From contig NZ_BMRM01000014.1 of NCBI RefSeq assembly GCF_014648635.1, positions 186,001-250,000 on the forward strand: 64,000 nucleotides of DNA, in the 5' to 3' direction. A model generated the notes under the pieces. That model was not told where the DNA came from. It saw only the letters and a program-made list of their open reading frames with translations, and did no database searches. This document shows, one piece after another, positions 1-6,902 of this stretch (position 1 is its first letter; the number at the start of each line of letters is the position of its first letter). Source of the DNA: Streptomyces cinerochromogenes. Its GTDB lineage: Bacteria; Actinomycetota; Actinomycetes; Streptomycetales; Streptomycetaceae. A program made the translations under genes and the position numbers.

Positions 1-409
1 CGTCCCAGGTCTCGTAGGTCTCGCCGCGCACGTCCATCTGGACGCCGTCGATCAGCTCGTCCAGGCCGCCGAGCGGGATCGGGAAGGCGCCCGAGGCATG
101 GCTGAGGGCGACGGCCACCGGGTCGGTGTCGTCCTCCTCGACCTCGCCGTCCCGGACCCGGGCGAGCAGCGCCCGGGTGTCCTCCAGCCGCGTCAGCTTG
201 ACCTCGTCGGCCAGGTCGCCGTCGCCGATGTCGTCCACGCGCCGGGAGAACGCGTACAGCGCCGACATGGCGCGGCGCTTGGCCGTCGGCAGCAGCCGGA
301 TGCCGTACGCGAAGTTACGGGCCTGCTGCCCGGTGACGGCCTCGCAGTAGCTGTAGGCGGCGAGTACCGGCGCGGACACGTGCGGCGGGGACTCCACGGT
401 CCGGATCAC
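1..409 (-). CDS. hpnD: Presqualene diphosphate synthase HpnD, partial (3' end outside window)
   Basis: This squalene/phytoene synthase family enzyme condenses two farnesyl diphosphates to presqualene diphosphate in the HpnCDE route to squalene and hopanoids. About 136 codons are visible; the C-terminus lies beyond base 1. The first aspartate-rich motif is present as RRVDDIGDGD, preceded by SALYAF, as in the family. The start is a GTG whose first four bases (GTGA) overlap the hpnC stop codon, with GAGGAGAG just upstream, so the two genes are translationally coupled. Assignment as HpnD rather than HpnC rests on gene order and on the N-terminal NFAYGIRLLP stretch typical of HpnD. Confidence 0.9.
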   Translation of the reverse strand, partial: MIRTVESPPHVSAPVLAAYSYCEAVTGQQARNFAYGIRLLPTAKRRAMSALYAFSRRVDDIGDGDLADEVKLTRLEDTRALLARVRDGEVEEDDTDPVAVALSHASGAFPIPLGGLDELIDGVQMDVRGETYETWD

Positions 410-1302
410 CTCTCTCCTCGCAGGATCACGCCCGCCTCACGCAGCAACTGGACCTTGCCGGGTCTTGGCGGGCCGGGAAGTACGTCGTACTCGGCGGCGG
501 CGATCGCCCGGATCGCCGCCCTTCCCCCCGCCACGAACCCCGCGAGCAGCAGCTTCAGCCTGCCGTGGACGCTACCCACCAGGGGGGCGCCTTCATTCAG
601 CAGATCGCGAGCGCGTTGTGCTTCATATGCAACCAGGGCGCGCACCGATGCGCCCGCGGTTTTCGCGGCGAGGTCCGCTTCCTGGACGTGGAAGCGTTTC
701 ATGTCCTCGGCGGGGAGGTAGATCCGGTCGCGGCCGAGGTCCTCGGCGACGTCCTGGAGGTGCTCCACGATCTGCAGCGCCGTGCAGATCGCGTCGGAGA
801 GCCGGGTCCGCCCGGGGGTGGCGGTGCCGGTGACGGCGAGTACGAGGCGGCCGACGGGGTTGGCGGACAGTTCGCAGTAGGCGAGGAGGTCGTCGTAGGT
901 CTCGTACCGGGCGACGAGCTGGTCCTGGCGGTTCGCGGCGATCAGCCCGAGGAAGGGTTCGGGGGTGAGGCCGCGGCGGCGGACGGTGGGCTGCAGGCGG
1001 CGCAGCAACGGGTGGCGCGGGGTGCCGCCGAAGACGCGGCGCAGATCGTCCTCGAAGGCGTCGAGGAGGGCCAGCCGGTCCTCGGCCACCGCGGGCGACA
1101 CGCCGAGCAGCCTGGCGTCGGCGCCGCCGGGGGCGAGGTCGCCGTCGCCGATGTCGTCCACGAGGCGGGCGAAGCCGTAGACGGCCATGAGGTCGTCGCG
1201 CCACGCCCGGGGCAGGAAGAAGGGGGCCACGGGGAAGTTCTCGCTCGCGGCCTTGTCCAGGGTGGCGCGTTCCAGGTCGGGCGCCTCGGCGGCGGCCGTC
1301 AT
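406..1302 (-). CDS. hpnC: Squalene synthase family protein HpnC
   Basis: 298 residues, a normal length for HpnC, which converts presqualene diphosphate to hydroxysqualene (HpnE then reduces it). The N-terminus carries the HpnC hallmark NFPVAPFFLPRAWR and the first DxxxD-type motif ARLVDDIGDGD. The second motif region (QIVEHLQDVAEDLGRDRIYLP, shown here only as landmarks LQDVAED) is intact. The start at 1302 is chosen because its ATG overlaps the TGA of a small upstream frame; an ATG ten codons earlier (1332) is in frame but has no better ribosome site. Its stop overlaps the hpnD start by four bases. Substrate and pathway are established for the family; the start codon is my inference. Confidence 0.9.
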   Translation of the reverse strand: MTAAAEAPDLERATLDKAASENFPVAPFFLPRAWRDDLMAVYGFARLVDDIGDGDLAPGGADARLLGVSPAVAEDRLALLDAFEDDLRRVFGGTPRHPLLRRLQPTVRRRGLTPEPFLGLIAANRQDQLVARYETYDDLLAYCELSANPVGRLVLAVTGTATPGRTRLSDAICTALQIVEHLQDVAEDLGRDRIYLPAEDMKRFHVQEADLAAKTAGASVRALVAYEAQRARDLLNEGAPLVGSVHGRLKLLLAGFVAGGRAAIRAIAAAEYDVLPGPPRPGKVQLLREAGVILRGER

Positions 1303-1364
1303 CGGGTGCTGCCCGGGGCGGGGACGGCACATGCTCCGCTGAGCAGGGGAGTTTCCGTAGCCAT
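1299..1364 (-). CDS. Possible 21-residue leader ORF ahead of hpnC
   Basis: An ATG at 1364 opens 21 codons (beginning MATETPLLSG, ending PGSTR) and stops at a TGA that overlaps the hpnC ATG by the classic ATGA arrangement. GGGAG lies 11 nt upstream of the ATG, whereas hpnC itself has no convincing Shine-Dalgarno. The peptide has no recognisable domain. It could serve only to bring ribosomes to hpnC by coupling, or it could be chance. Confidence 0.35.
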   Translation of the reverse strand: MATETPLLSGACAVPAPGSTR

Positions 1365-1617
1365 TGCCGTCACATCTCCCGTTCTACACTGCCGACCCAA
1401 TACACACTATTTCGGACACGCCGCCCCGCGCCGCGCGGGGGTGCCCTGCCGCAGGGTGTCGCGCATTATCGCCCCACTTGCCGGTTTCCGGCACCGGTAC
1501 AGCTTACGTTGTACAACGCGGCACCGACCGTCGGGGTGTCCTGCACATCACAACAACACACCGATTGGCTCCAAGATTCCTTACAGCGGCCCGAGTTGAC
1601 GTTTCCTTTGCAGACGC
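1365..1617. other. Intergenic region carrying the presumed hopanoid operon promoter
   Basis: No gene is seen here. The segment must hold the promoter for the minus-strand hopanoid operon, but I could not identify a clean -35/-10 pair. A perfect 12-bp palindrome, CGTTGTACAACG, sits at 1507-1518, about 200 bp upstream of hpnC, and is a candidate operator. Base composition is slightly lower in GC than in the surrounding genes, as expected for regulatory DNA. Confidence 0.4.
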
Positions 1618-1650
1618 AGGGCCCCGCCGGACGGATTCCGGCGGGGCCCT
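1618..1650 (-). terminator. Terminator hairpin after the exporter operon
   Basis: Perfect 13-bp inverted repeat (AGGGCCCCGCCGG / CCGGCGGGGCCCT) with a 7-nt loop, 13 nt past the stop codon of the ABC ATPase gene. There is no T-run, as usual for Streptomyces hairpin terminators. It separates the seven-gene operon from the hopanoid genes downstream. Confidence 0.8.
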
Positions 1651-1662
1651 GGCCGAAACGGG

Positions 1663-2451
1663 TCACTTGCCCGTGAACTTCTCGTACTCCTTCAGGACCT
1701 CGTCGGTCGGTCCGTCCATGCGCAGCTCGCCGCGTTCCAGCCACAGCACCCGGTTGCAGGTGTCGCGGATGGACTTGTTGTTGTGACTGACCAGGAAGAC
1801 CGTTCCCGCCTCCTTGCGCAGTTCCCGGATGCGTTCCTCGGAGCGCTTCTGGAACTTGCGGTCACCGGTGGCCAGCGCCTCGTCGATCATGAGGACGTCG
1901 TGGTCCTTGGCGGCGGCGATGGAGAAGCGCAGGCGCGCCGCCATACCGGAGGAGTACGTACGCATCGGCAGGGTGATGAAGTCGCCCTTCTCGTTGATGC
2001 CCGAGAAGTCGACGATGTCCTGGTAGCGCTCCTTGATCTGCTCCCGGGACATGCCCATGGCGAGGCCGCCGAGGATCACGTTCCGCTCGCCCGTCAGGTC
2101 GTTCATCAGCGCCGCGTTCACGCCCAGCAGGGACGGCTGGCCGTCGGTGTAGACCTTGCCCTTCTCCGCGGGCAGCAGCCCGGCGATGGCCCGCAGCAGG
2201 GTGGACTTGCCGGAGCCGTTGGAGCCGATGAGGCCGATGGCCTCGCCGCGGTAGGCGACGAAGGACACGCCGCGCACGGCGTGCACCTTGCGCACCCCGC
2301 GCGCCGCGTCGTCGGAACCGCGCTTGAGGATCCGGCTCAGGGCCGCCGTCGCGCTGCCCTTGCCGGTCTTGGCGCCGTTGACCCGGTAGACGATGTGCAG
2401 GTCGTCCGCGATGACCGTCGGACGGGGATCCTGGGTGTTCTGCTCAGCCAC
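1663..2451 (-). CDS. ABC transporter ATP-binding protein, polysaccharide/teichoic acid export type
   Basis: 262 residues, the ATPase partner of the permease just upstream. Walker A GSNGSGKST is at residues 76-84, the signature YSSGM at 166-170, Walker B VLMID at 186-190 followed by the catalytic Glu, and the switch His in VSHN near 223. The signature YSSGMAARL rather than LSGGQ is typical of the TagH/Wzt/RfbE branch, which exports undecaprenyl-linked polysaccharide or teichoic acid. There is no C-terminal Wzt-like carbohydrate-binding domain. The start overlaps the permease stop by 8 bp. Function as a polymer exporter is family knowledge plus context; the substrate is unknown. Confidence 0.9.
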   Translation of the reverse strand: MAEQNTQDPRPTVIADDLHIVYRVNGAKTGKGSATAALSRILKRGSDDAARGVRKVHAVRGVSFVAYRGEAIGLIGSNGSGKSTLLRAIAGLLPAEKGKVYTDGQPSLLGVNAALMNDLTGERNVILGGLAMGMSREQIKERYQDIVDFSGINEKGDFITLPMRTYSSGMAARLRFSIAAAKDHDVLMIDEALATGDRKFQKRSEERIRELRKEAGTVFLVSHNNKSIRDTCNRVLWLERGELRMDGPTDEVLKEYEKFTGK

Positions 2452-3373
2452 GGCCGTACCGCTCCTCCGCCTTCCAGAAGTACACGAAACCGCCCACGGC
2501 GAAGAGCAGGGCCCAGCCGCCGGCCGCGGACCAGACGTGGTCCGGCAGGTTCTCGGAACCGTAGCCGTCGATCAGGGCGAAGCGCATCAGGTCCATGTAG
2601 ATGGCGGCCGGGTTCCACTGCAGGACCGTCGCGATCCACTGCGGCTTGTCCGCCAGCATGACCGGGATGGAGAACATCACCCCGGACGCGTACATCCACG
2701 TACGCATCACGAACGGCATGAGCTGGGCCAGGTCCGGGGTCTTCGCGCCGGCGCGGGCCATGATCAGCGCGAGCCCGGTGTTGAACAGGAACTGCAGCGC
2801 CAGCACCGGCACGATCAGCAGCCAGGACAGGCTCGGGTAGCTGCCGAAGCCGATCGCCACGATGAACAGCACGAGCATCGAGAACAGCAGCTGCTGGAGC
2901 TGCTGGAGCGAGAAGGAGACCGGCAGGGAGGCGCGCGGGAAGTGCAGGGCGCGCACCAGGCCGAGGTTGCCGGAGATCGCACGGACGCCGGACATCACCG
3001 AACTCTGGGTGAAGGTGAAGACGAAGACGCCGGTCACCAGGAACGGGATGTAGACGTCCCGGGACATGCCGCGGCTGGCGTGCAGGATCAGGCCGAAGAT
3101 GAAGAAGTACACGGCCGCGTTCAGCAGCGGCGTGGCCACCTGCCAGAGCTGGCCCAGCTTGGCCTGGCTGTACTGGGCGGTCAGCTTCGCCTGGGAGAAG
3201 GCGAGGATGAAGTGGCGGCGCCCCCAGAGCTGACGGACGTACTCCACGAGCGAGGGCCGGGCACCGCTCACGGAGAGCCCGTACTTGGCGGCCAGTTCGG
3301 CCGCCGTCAGTCCCTCGTCGGGCGACGGGGCCGCGGTCACCGCGACCGTGCCGTCGTGCGTGGTCTCACTCAC
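2444..3373 (-). CDS. ABC-2 type permease for polysaccharide export
   Basis: 309 residues with a cytoplasmic N-terminus of about 65 residues followed by roughly six hydrophobic segments, as in TagG/Wzm permeases. The family stretch AKYSQAKLGQLWQVATPLL-like (QLWQVATPLLNA) before the first membrane segment matches the amphipathic coupling helix region of these exporters. The GTG start at 3373 (VSETTHDG) is the only reasonable one in this frame; no strong ribosome site is seen, and an 89-nt gap separates it from the glycosyltransferase gene, the only sizeable gap in the run. It pairs with the downstream ATPase gene. Confidence 0.88.
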   Translation of the reverse strand: MSETTHDGTVAVTAAPSPDEGLTAAELAAKYGLSVSGARPSLVEYVRQLWGRRHFILAFSQAKLTAQYSQAKLGQLWQVATPLLNAAVYFFIFGLILHASRGMSRDVYIPFLVTGVFVFTFTQSSVMSGVRAISGNLGLVRALHFPRASLPVSFSLQQLQQLLFSMLVLFIVAIGFGSYPSLSWLLIVPVLALQFLFNTGLALIMARAGAKTPDLAQLMPFVMRTWMYASGVMFSIPVMLADKPQWIATVLQWNPAAIYMDLMRFALIDGYGSENLPDHVWSAAGGWALLFAVGGFVYFWKAEERYGRG

Positions 3374-3462
3374 AGGTTGAAACTTTCGTCTTCGGGTTCG
3401 CGTGTCTGTTCCTCGTCCGGTGCGCCCGGGCGCGGGCGTACGGGCGCTCAGGGACGAGCTTG

Positions 3463-4347
3463 TCAGATGACCGGGGGACGGCCCAGTCGGGTGAGTCGCC
3501 ACACGGTACGCCAGCGCATCGGGCGGCGCGGACCGCAGGGCGTCGTCCAGCCTTCCCGGAAGCCGCCGAACCAGGCCTTCAGGGCCGGCCGCGAGGGGCG
3601 GCGGAGCAGGGTGAGCAGCAGCCAGACCCCGAGGTAGACCGGGACCAGGAGGGCGGGGAGGTTGCGGCGGGCGAGCCAGACGCGGTTGCGGGCGACCATG
3701 CGGTGGTAGACCGCGTGCCGCGAGGGCGCGGTCGTCGGGTGGTACAGCACCATGTCGGACCGGTAGTCGATCATCCAGCCCGCGTCGAGGGCCCGCCAGG
3801 CCAGGTCGGTCTCCTCGTGCGCGTAGAAGAACTCGTCCGGGAGCCCGCCGACCTCGGCGAAGACCCGGGTGCGGACGGCGTTGGCGCCACCGAGGAAGGT
3901 GGTGACCCGGGAGGAGCGCATCGGGTCGGAGGCGCGCAGCCGGGGCACGTGCCGGCGCTGGGTCTCGCCGGTGTCGGGGTCGGCGATGCGGAAGCTGATG
4001 ATGCCCAGCTCGGGGTCGGCCGCGAAGGCCTGGCGGCACAGCTCGGCGGTGTCGTGCCGGGCGAGCAGGCCGTCGTCGTCGAGGAAGAGCAATATGTCGA
4101 CATCGCGGCCGCCGGGCCCGAAGGCCTCCGTGCCGACGTTGCGCCCGCCGGGGATGCCCAGGTTCTCGGGCAGCTCTACGGTGCGCACGCCGTCCGGCAC
4201 GTCCGGGACGGGCGAGCCGTTGCCGACGACGACCACCTCGACCGGGTCGCCGTCCTGCTTGGCGACGGAGTCGAGCAGGGCCCGCAGCTCCTCGGGCCGG
4301 TTGCCCATGGTGATGATGACGGCGCCGACCTTCATGGGCGCGCTCAC
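3463..4347 (-). CDS. Family 2 glycosyltransferase
   Basis: 294 residues with a GT-A fold. The start MSAPMKVGAVIITMGNRPEEL is followed by GNGSPVP, the nucleotide-sugar metal motif FLDDDG and ALGGANAVRTRVF-like acceptor-side landmarks (FLGGANAVR), then HEETDLAWRA. The C-terminal part has a hydrophobic stretch (PALLVPVYLGVWLLLTLL) that probably docks to the membrane. Closest in type to rhamnosyl- or galactofuranosyl-transferases of wall polymer synthesis; the sugar cannot be read from sequence. The GTG at 4347 overlaps the stop of the preceding gene (GTGA), which I prefer to the ATG at 4335. Confidence 0.87.
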   Translation of the reverse strand: MSAPMKVGAVIITMGNRPEELRALLDSVAKQDGDPVEVVVVGNGSPVPDVPDGVRTVELPENLGIPGGRNVGTEAFGPGGRDVDILLFLDDDGLLARHDTAELCRQAFAADPELGIISFRIADPDTGETQRRHVPRLRASDPMRSSRVTTFLGGANAVRTRVFAEVGGLPDEFFYAHEETDLAWRALDAGWMIDYRSDMVLYHPTTAPSRHAVYHRMVARNRVWLARRNLPALLVPVYLGVWLLLTLLRRPSRPALKAWFGGFREGWTTPCGPRRPMRWRTVWRLTRLGRPPVI

Positions 4348-5123
4348 TTCAGCCTGCTGGAGGCGAGGATGGACACCAGGTGCAGCAGCGTCTGGAGCAT
4401 CGCGATGCCGGCGAGGACGGCCGTGCCGAGGCGGGTGAAGAACAGGTCGCCGCGGGCCTGGTCCGCGATCGCGAGGACCAGGATGAGCAGCGAGGCCTCG
4501 ATGCCGAGGATCAGCCGGTGGAACTTCAGCGCCGCGGCGGCCCGCCGGGCCAGCGCCATGCCGGAGGAGCGCGGCTCGGAGGCGGCCTCCTGCACGGGGG
4601 GCTTGCCGGTCTGGTGGCGGGCGACGCCGACCAGGTCGGTCTCGGCCTTGATCAGGATGGCGCCGAGCGCGGCGAGGGTGCCGAGGAAGGCCCACAGCCA
4701 GTCGATCCGGCCGGTGCCCCACAGGTCGGCGGCGCGCAGGCCGAGGCCGACCAGGACGGCCGCGTCGGTGAGGTAGGCGCCGACGCGGTCCAGGTAGACC
4801 CCGCCGAGCGAGTACTGCTTCTTCCAGCGCGCGATCTCGCCGTCGACGCAGTCCAGCAGCAGGTACAGCTGGGTGGCGACCACGCCGAGCACGGCGCCCG
4901 CGATCCCCGGCACCAGCAGGGCCGGGGCCGCGAGCACACCGCAGACGGTCATCAGGTACGTGAGCTGGTTGGGCGTGACCCTGGTGTTCACCAGGTAGCG
5001 GTCGACGCGCAGGGACACCTCGCGCATGTAGAGGCGTCCCGCCCAGTGCTCACCGCTGCGCCGGTCCTTCACCCCCGCGGGGTGGACGACCGGACGGAGT
5101 TCAGCTACCGATGGCCTTGACAT
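4344..5123 (-). CDS. CDP-alcohol phosphatidyltransferase family membrane protein, atypical motif
   Basis: 259 residues, multi-pass. The CDP-alcohol motif is recognisable: DCVDGEIAR, eight residues, then GVYLD. In the family pattern, D-x2-D-G-x2-A-R-x8-G-x3-D-x3-D, the last aspartate, usually the catalytic base, is alanine here (DRVGA). The bases read unambiguously, so this is not a translation slip. The second CDP-alcohol protein of the operon has the full motif. This one may therefore be inactive, a partner subunit, or use another base. The start at 5123 overlaps the preceding gene by 23 bp; the 3' end overlaps the glycosyltransferase by 4 bp. Confidence 0.82.
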   Translation of the reverse strand: MSRPSVAELRPVVHPAGVKDRRSGEHWAGRLYMREVSLRVDRYLVNTRVTPNQLTYLMTVCGVLAAPALLVPGIAGAVLGVVATQLYLLLDCVDGEIARWKKQYSLGGVYLDRVGAYLTDAAVLVGLGLRAADLWGTGRIDWLWAFLGTLAALGAILIKAETDLVGVARHQTGKPPVQEAASEPRSSGMALARRAAAALKFHRLILGIEASLLILVLAIADQARGDLFFTRLGTAVLAGIAMLQTLLHLVSILASSRLK

Positions 5124-6162
5124 AGTCGGCGTAGATGTCCTTGATCTGGTTCGTCTTGAGGTCGAGGTGTTCGAGGATCGTGTAGCGGCCGGGCCGGGTC
5201 TCGGGGGCGAACTCGACCGCGCGGACGAACTCGTCCACCGTGAAGCCGATCTCGTCCGGGAAGACCGGAAGCCCGTGCCGGCGCAGCACCCCGGCCATGT
5301 ACGCCGACTCCTCGTGGGCGCCGCGCAGGTACATCGCGAAGGCGGCGCCGAGGCCGCACTGCTCGCCGTGGGCCGCGGCGCGCTTGGGGTAGAGCAGGTC
5401 GAAGGCGTGGTTGATCTCGTGGCAGGCGCCGGAGGACGGGCGGGAGTCGCCCGACACGGACATGGCGATACCGGTGAGGACCAGCGCCTCGGCCAGCACC
5501 TGGAGGAAGCCGTCGTCACCGACTCCGCCGGGGTGCCGGAGCACCGCCTCGCCCGCCTGGCGGGCCATGGCGGCGGCCAGGCCGTCGATCTTCTCGCCGT
5601 TGACCCGGTTGGCCAGCTCCCAGTCCGCGACCGCGGAGATGTTGGAGATGGCGTCGCCGATGCCGGAGCGGACGAACCGGACGGGGGCCTCGCGGATCAC
5701 GTCGAGGTCGATGATGACCGCGATCGGGTTGGGCACGCCGTACGAGCCGCGGCCCGCGTCGTTGTCGAGGGTCGCGACCGGTGAGCACAGGCCGTCGTGG
5801 GCGAGGTTGGTGGCGACGGCGACCAGCGGCAGCCCGACCCGGGCCGCCGCGAACTTGGCGCAGTCGATGATCTTCCCGCCGCCGAGGCCGACGACCGCGT
5901 CGTAGTGGCCGGCCTTTATGTCGCTCGCCAGCCGGACCGCGTCGTCGATGGTGCCGCCGCCGACCTCGTACCAGGTGGCGCCGGGCAGGGTGGGGGCGAT
6001 CCGCTCGCGCAGCCGGGCGCCGGAGCCGCCGCTGACGGCGATGGCCAGCTTGCCGGACTGCGAGACGCGCTCGTCGGCGAGGACCGAGGCGAGGTCGTCC
6101 AGGGCACCCGGGCGGATGTCCACGACGACCGGCGAGGGGATCAGCCGGGTCAGTACTGGCAC
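5101..6162 (-). CDS. Iron/zinc-type alcohol dehydrogenase, glycerol-1-phosphate dehydrogenase (EgsA/AraM)-like
   Basis: 353 residues, the usual length for G1P dehydrogenases, which reduce dihydroxyacetone phosphate to sn-glycerol 1-phosphate with NAD(P)H. NAD-binding GLGGGKIIDCAKFAA is intact, followed by TNLAHDGLCSPVATL. The metal ligands are visible: Asp in GIGDAISN, His in GACHEINHAFD and His in AAAHGEQCGLGA. GTG start at 6162, overlapping the cytidylyltransferase stop by 13 bp. Its place between a cytidylyltransferase and CDP-alcohol transferases suggests it makes the alcohol phosphate that is then activated with CTP. Specificity for glycerol 1-phosphate rather than another polyol phosphate is inference. 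Confidence 0.8.
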   Translation of the reverse strand: MPVLTRLIPSPVVVDIRPGALDDLASVLADERVSQSGKLAIAVSGGSGARLRERIAPTLPGATWYEVGGGTIDDAVRLASDIKAGHYDAVVGLGGGKIIDCAKFAAARVGLPLVAVATNLAHDGLCSPVATLDNDAGRGSYGVPNPIAVIIDLDVIREAPVRFVRSGIGDAISNISAVADWELANRVNGEKIDGLAAAMARQAGEAVLRHPGGVGDDGFLQVLAEALVLTGIAMSVSGDSRPSSGACHEINHAFDLLYPKRAAAHGEQCGLGAAFAMYLRGAHEESAYMAGVLRRHGLPVFPDEIGFTVDEFVRAVEFAPETRPGRYTILEHLDLKTNQIKDIYADYVKAIGS

Positions 6163-6902
6163 GCGATCTCCCGTCCGCGGGCGAGATCGTCGTGGTTGTC
6201 GATCTCCACCCACTTGACGTCGCCGATCGGCGCCACGTCGATGCGGAAGCCGCGGTTGACCAGCTCCTGGTAGCCGTGCTCGTAGAACTGCTGCGGGTCG
6301 GTCTCCCAGACCGTCTTCAGCGCGTCGGCCAGCTCCGGCGCGGCGTCGCCCTCGATCAGGGTGACGCCGATGTACTCGCCGGTCGCCTCGGCCGGGTCCA
6401 TCAGCTTGGTGATCTTCGTCACGCCCTTCGCGGGGTCCACGACGACCTTCATCTCCTCGTCGGCCAGGTTCTTCACCGTGTCCAGGGCGAGGATGATCTT
6501 CTTGCCGTCGCCGCGGGCGGCGAGCAGGGTCTTCTCGACGGAGACCGGGTGCACGGTGTCGCCGTTGGCGAGGATCACCCCGTCCTTGAGGGCGTCACGA
6601 CCGCACCACAGGGAGTAGGCGTTGTTCCACTCCTCGGCCTTGTCGTTGTCGATGAGGGTGAGCTTCAGGCCGTACTTCTGCTCCAGGGCCGCCTTGCGCT
6701 CGTACACGGCCTCCTTGCGGTAGCCGACGATGATCGCGACCTCGGTCAGCCCGATCTCGGCGAAGTTGCCGAGCGTCAGGTCGAGCACCGTGATCGAGTC
6801 CTCTATGCCCGCGGGCCCCACCGGCACCAGCGCCTTGGGCAGGCTGTCGGTGTAGGGGCGCAGACGCCGTCCGGCGCCGGCCGCCAGCACGAGGCCGATC
6901 AT
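6150..6902 (-). CDS. Phospho-alcohol/sugar-phosphate cytidylyltransferase-like NTP transferase
   Basis: 250 residues. The nucleotide-binding signature LVLAAGAGRRLRPYTDSLPK opens the protein, with the metal-binding Asp in LANGDTVHP and WVEIDNHDDLARGREI at the C-terminus, the arrangement seen in LicC-type phosphocholine, inositol-1-phosphate and aminoethylphosphonate cytidylyltransferases. It should transfer CMP from CTP to a phospho-alcohol, giving the CDP-alcohol used by the neighbouring transferases. ATG start with GAAGGAGAAC upstream, and an ATGA overlap with the preceding gene. Which alcohol it activates cannot be told; a nucleotide-sugar role is the main alternative. Confidence 0.82.
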   Translation of the reverse strand: MIGLVLAAGAGRRLRPYTDSLPKALVPVGPAGIEDSITVLDLTLGNFAEIGLTEVAIIVGYRKEAVYERKAALEQKYGLKLTLIDNDKAEEWNNAYSLWCGRDALKDGVILANGDTVHPVSVEKTLLAARGDGKKIILALDTVKNLADEEMKVVVDPAKGVTKITKLMDPAEATGEYIGVTLIEGDAAPELADALKTVWETDPQQFYEHGYQELVNRGFRIDVAPIGDVKWVEIDNHDDLARGREIACQY

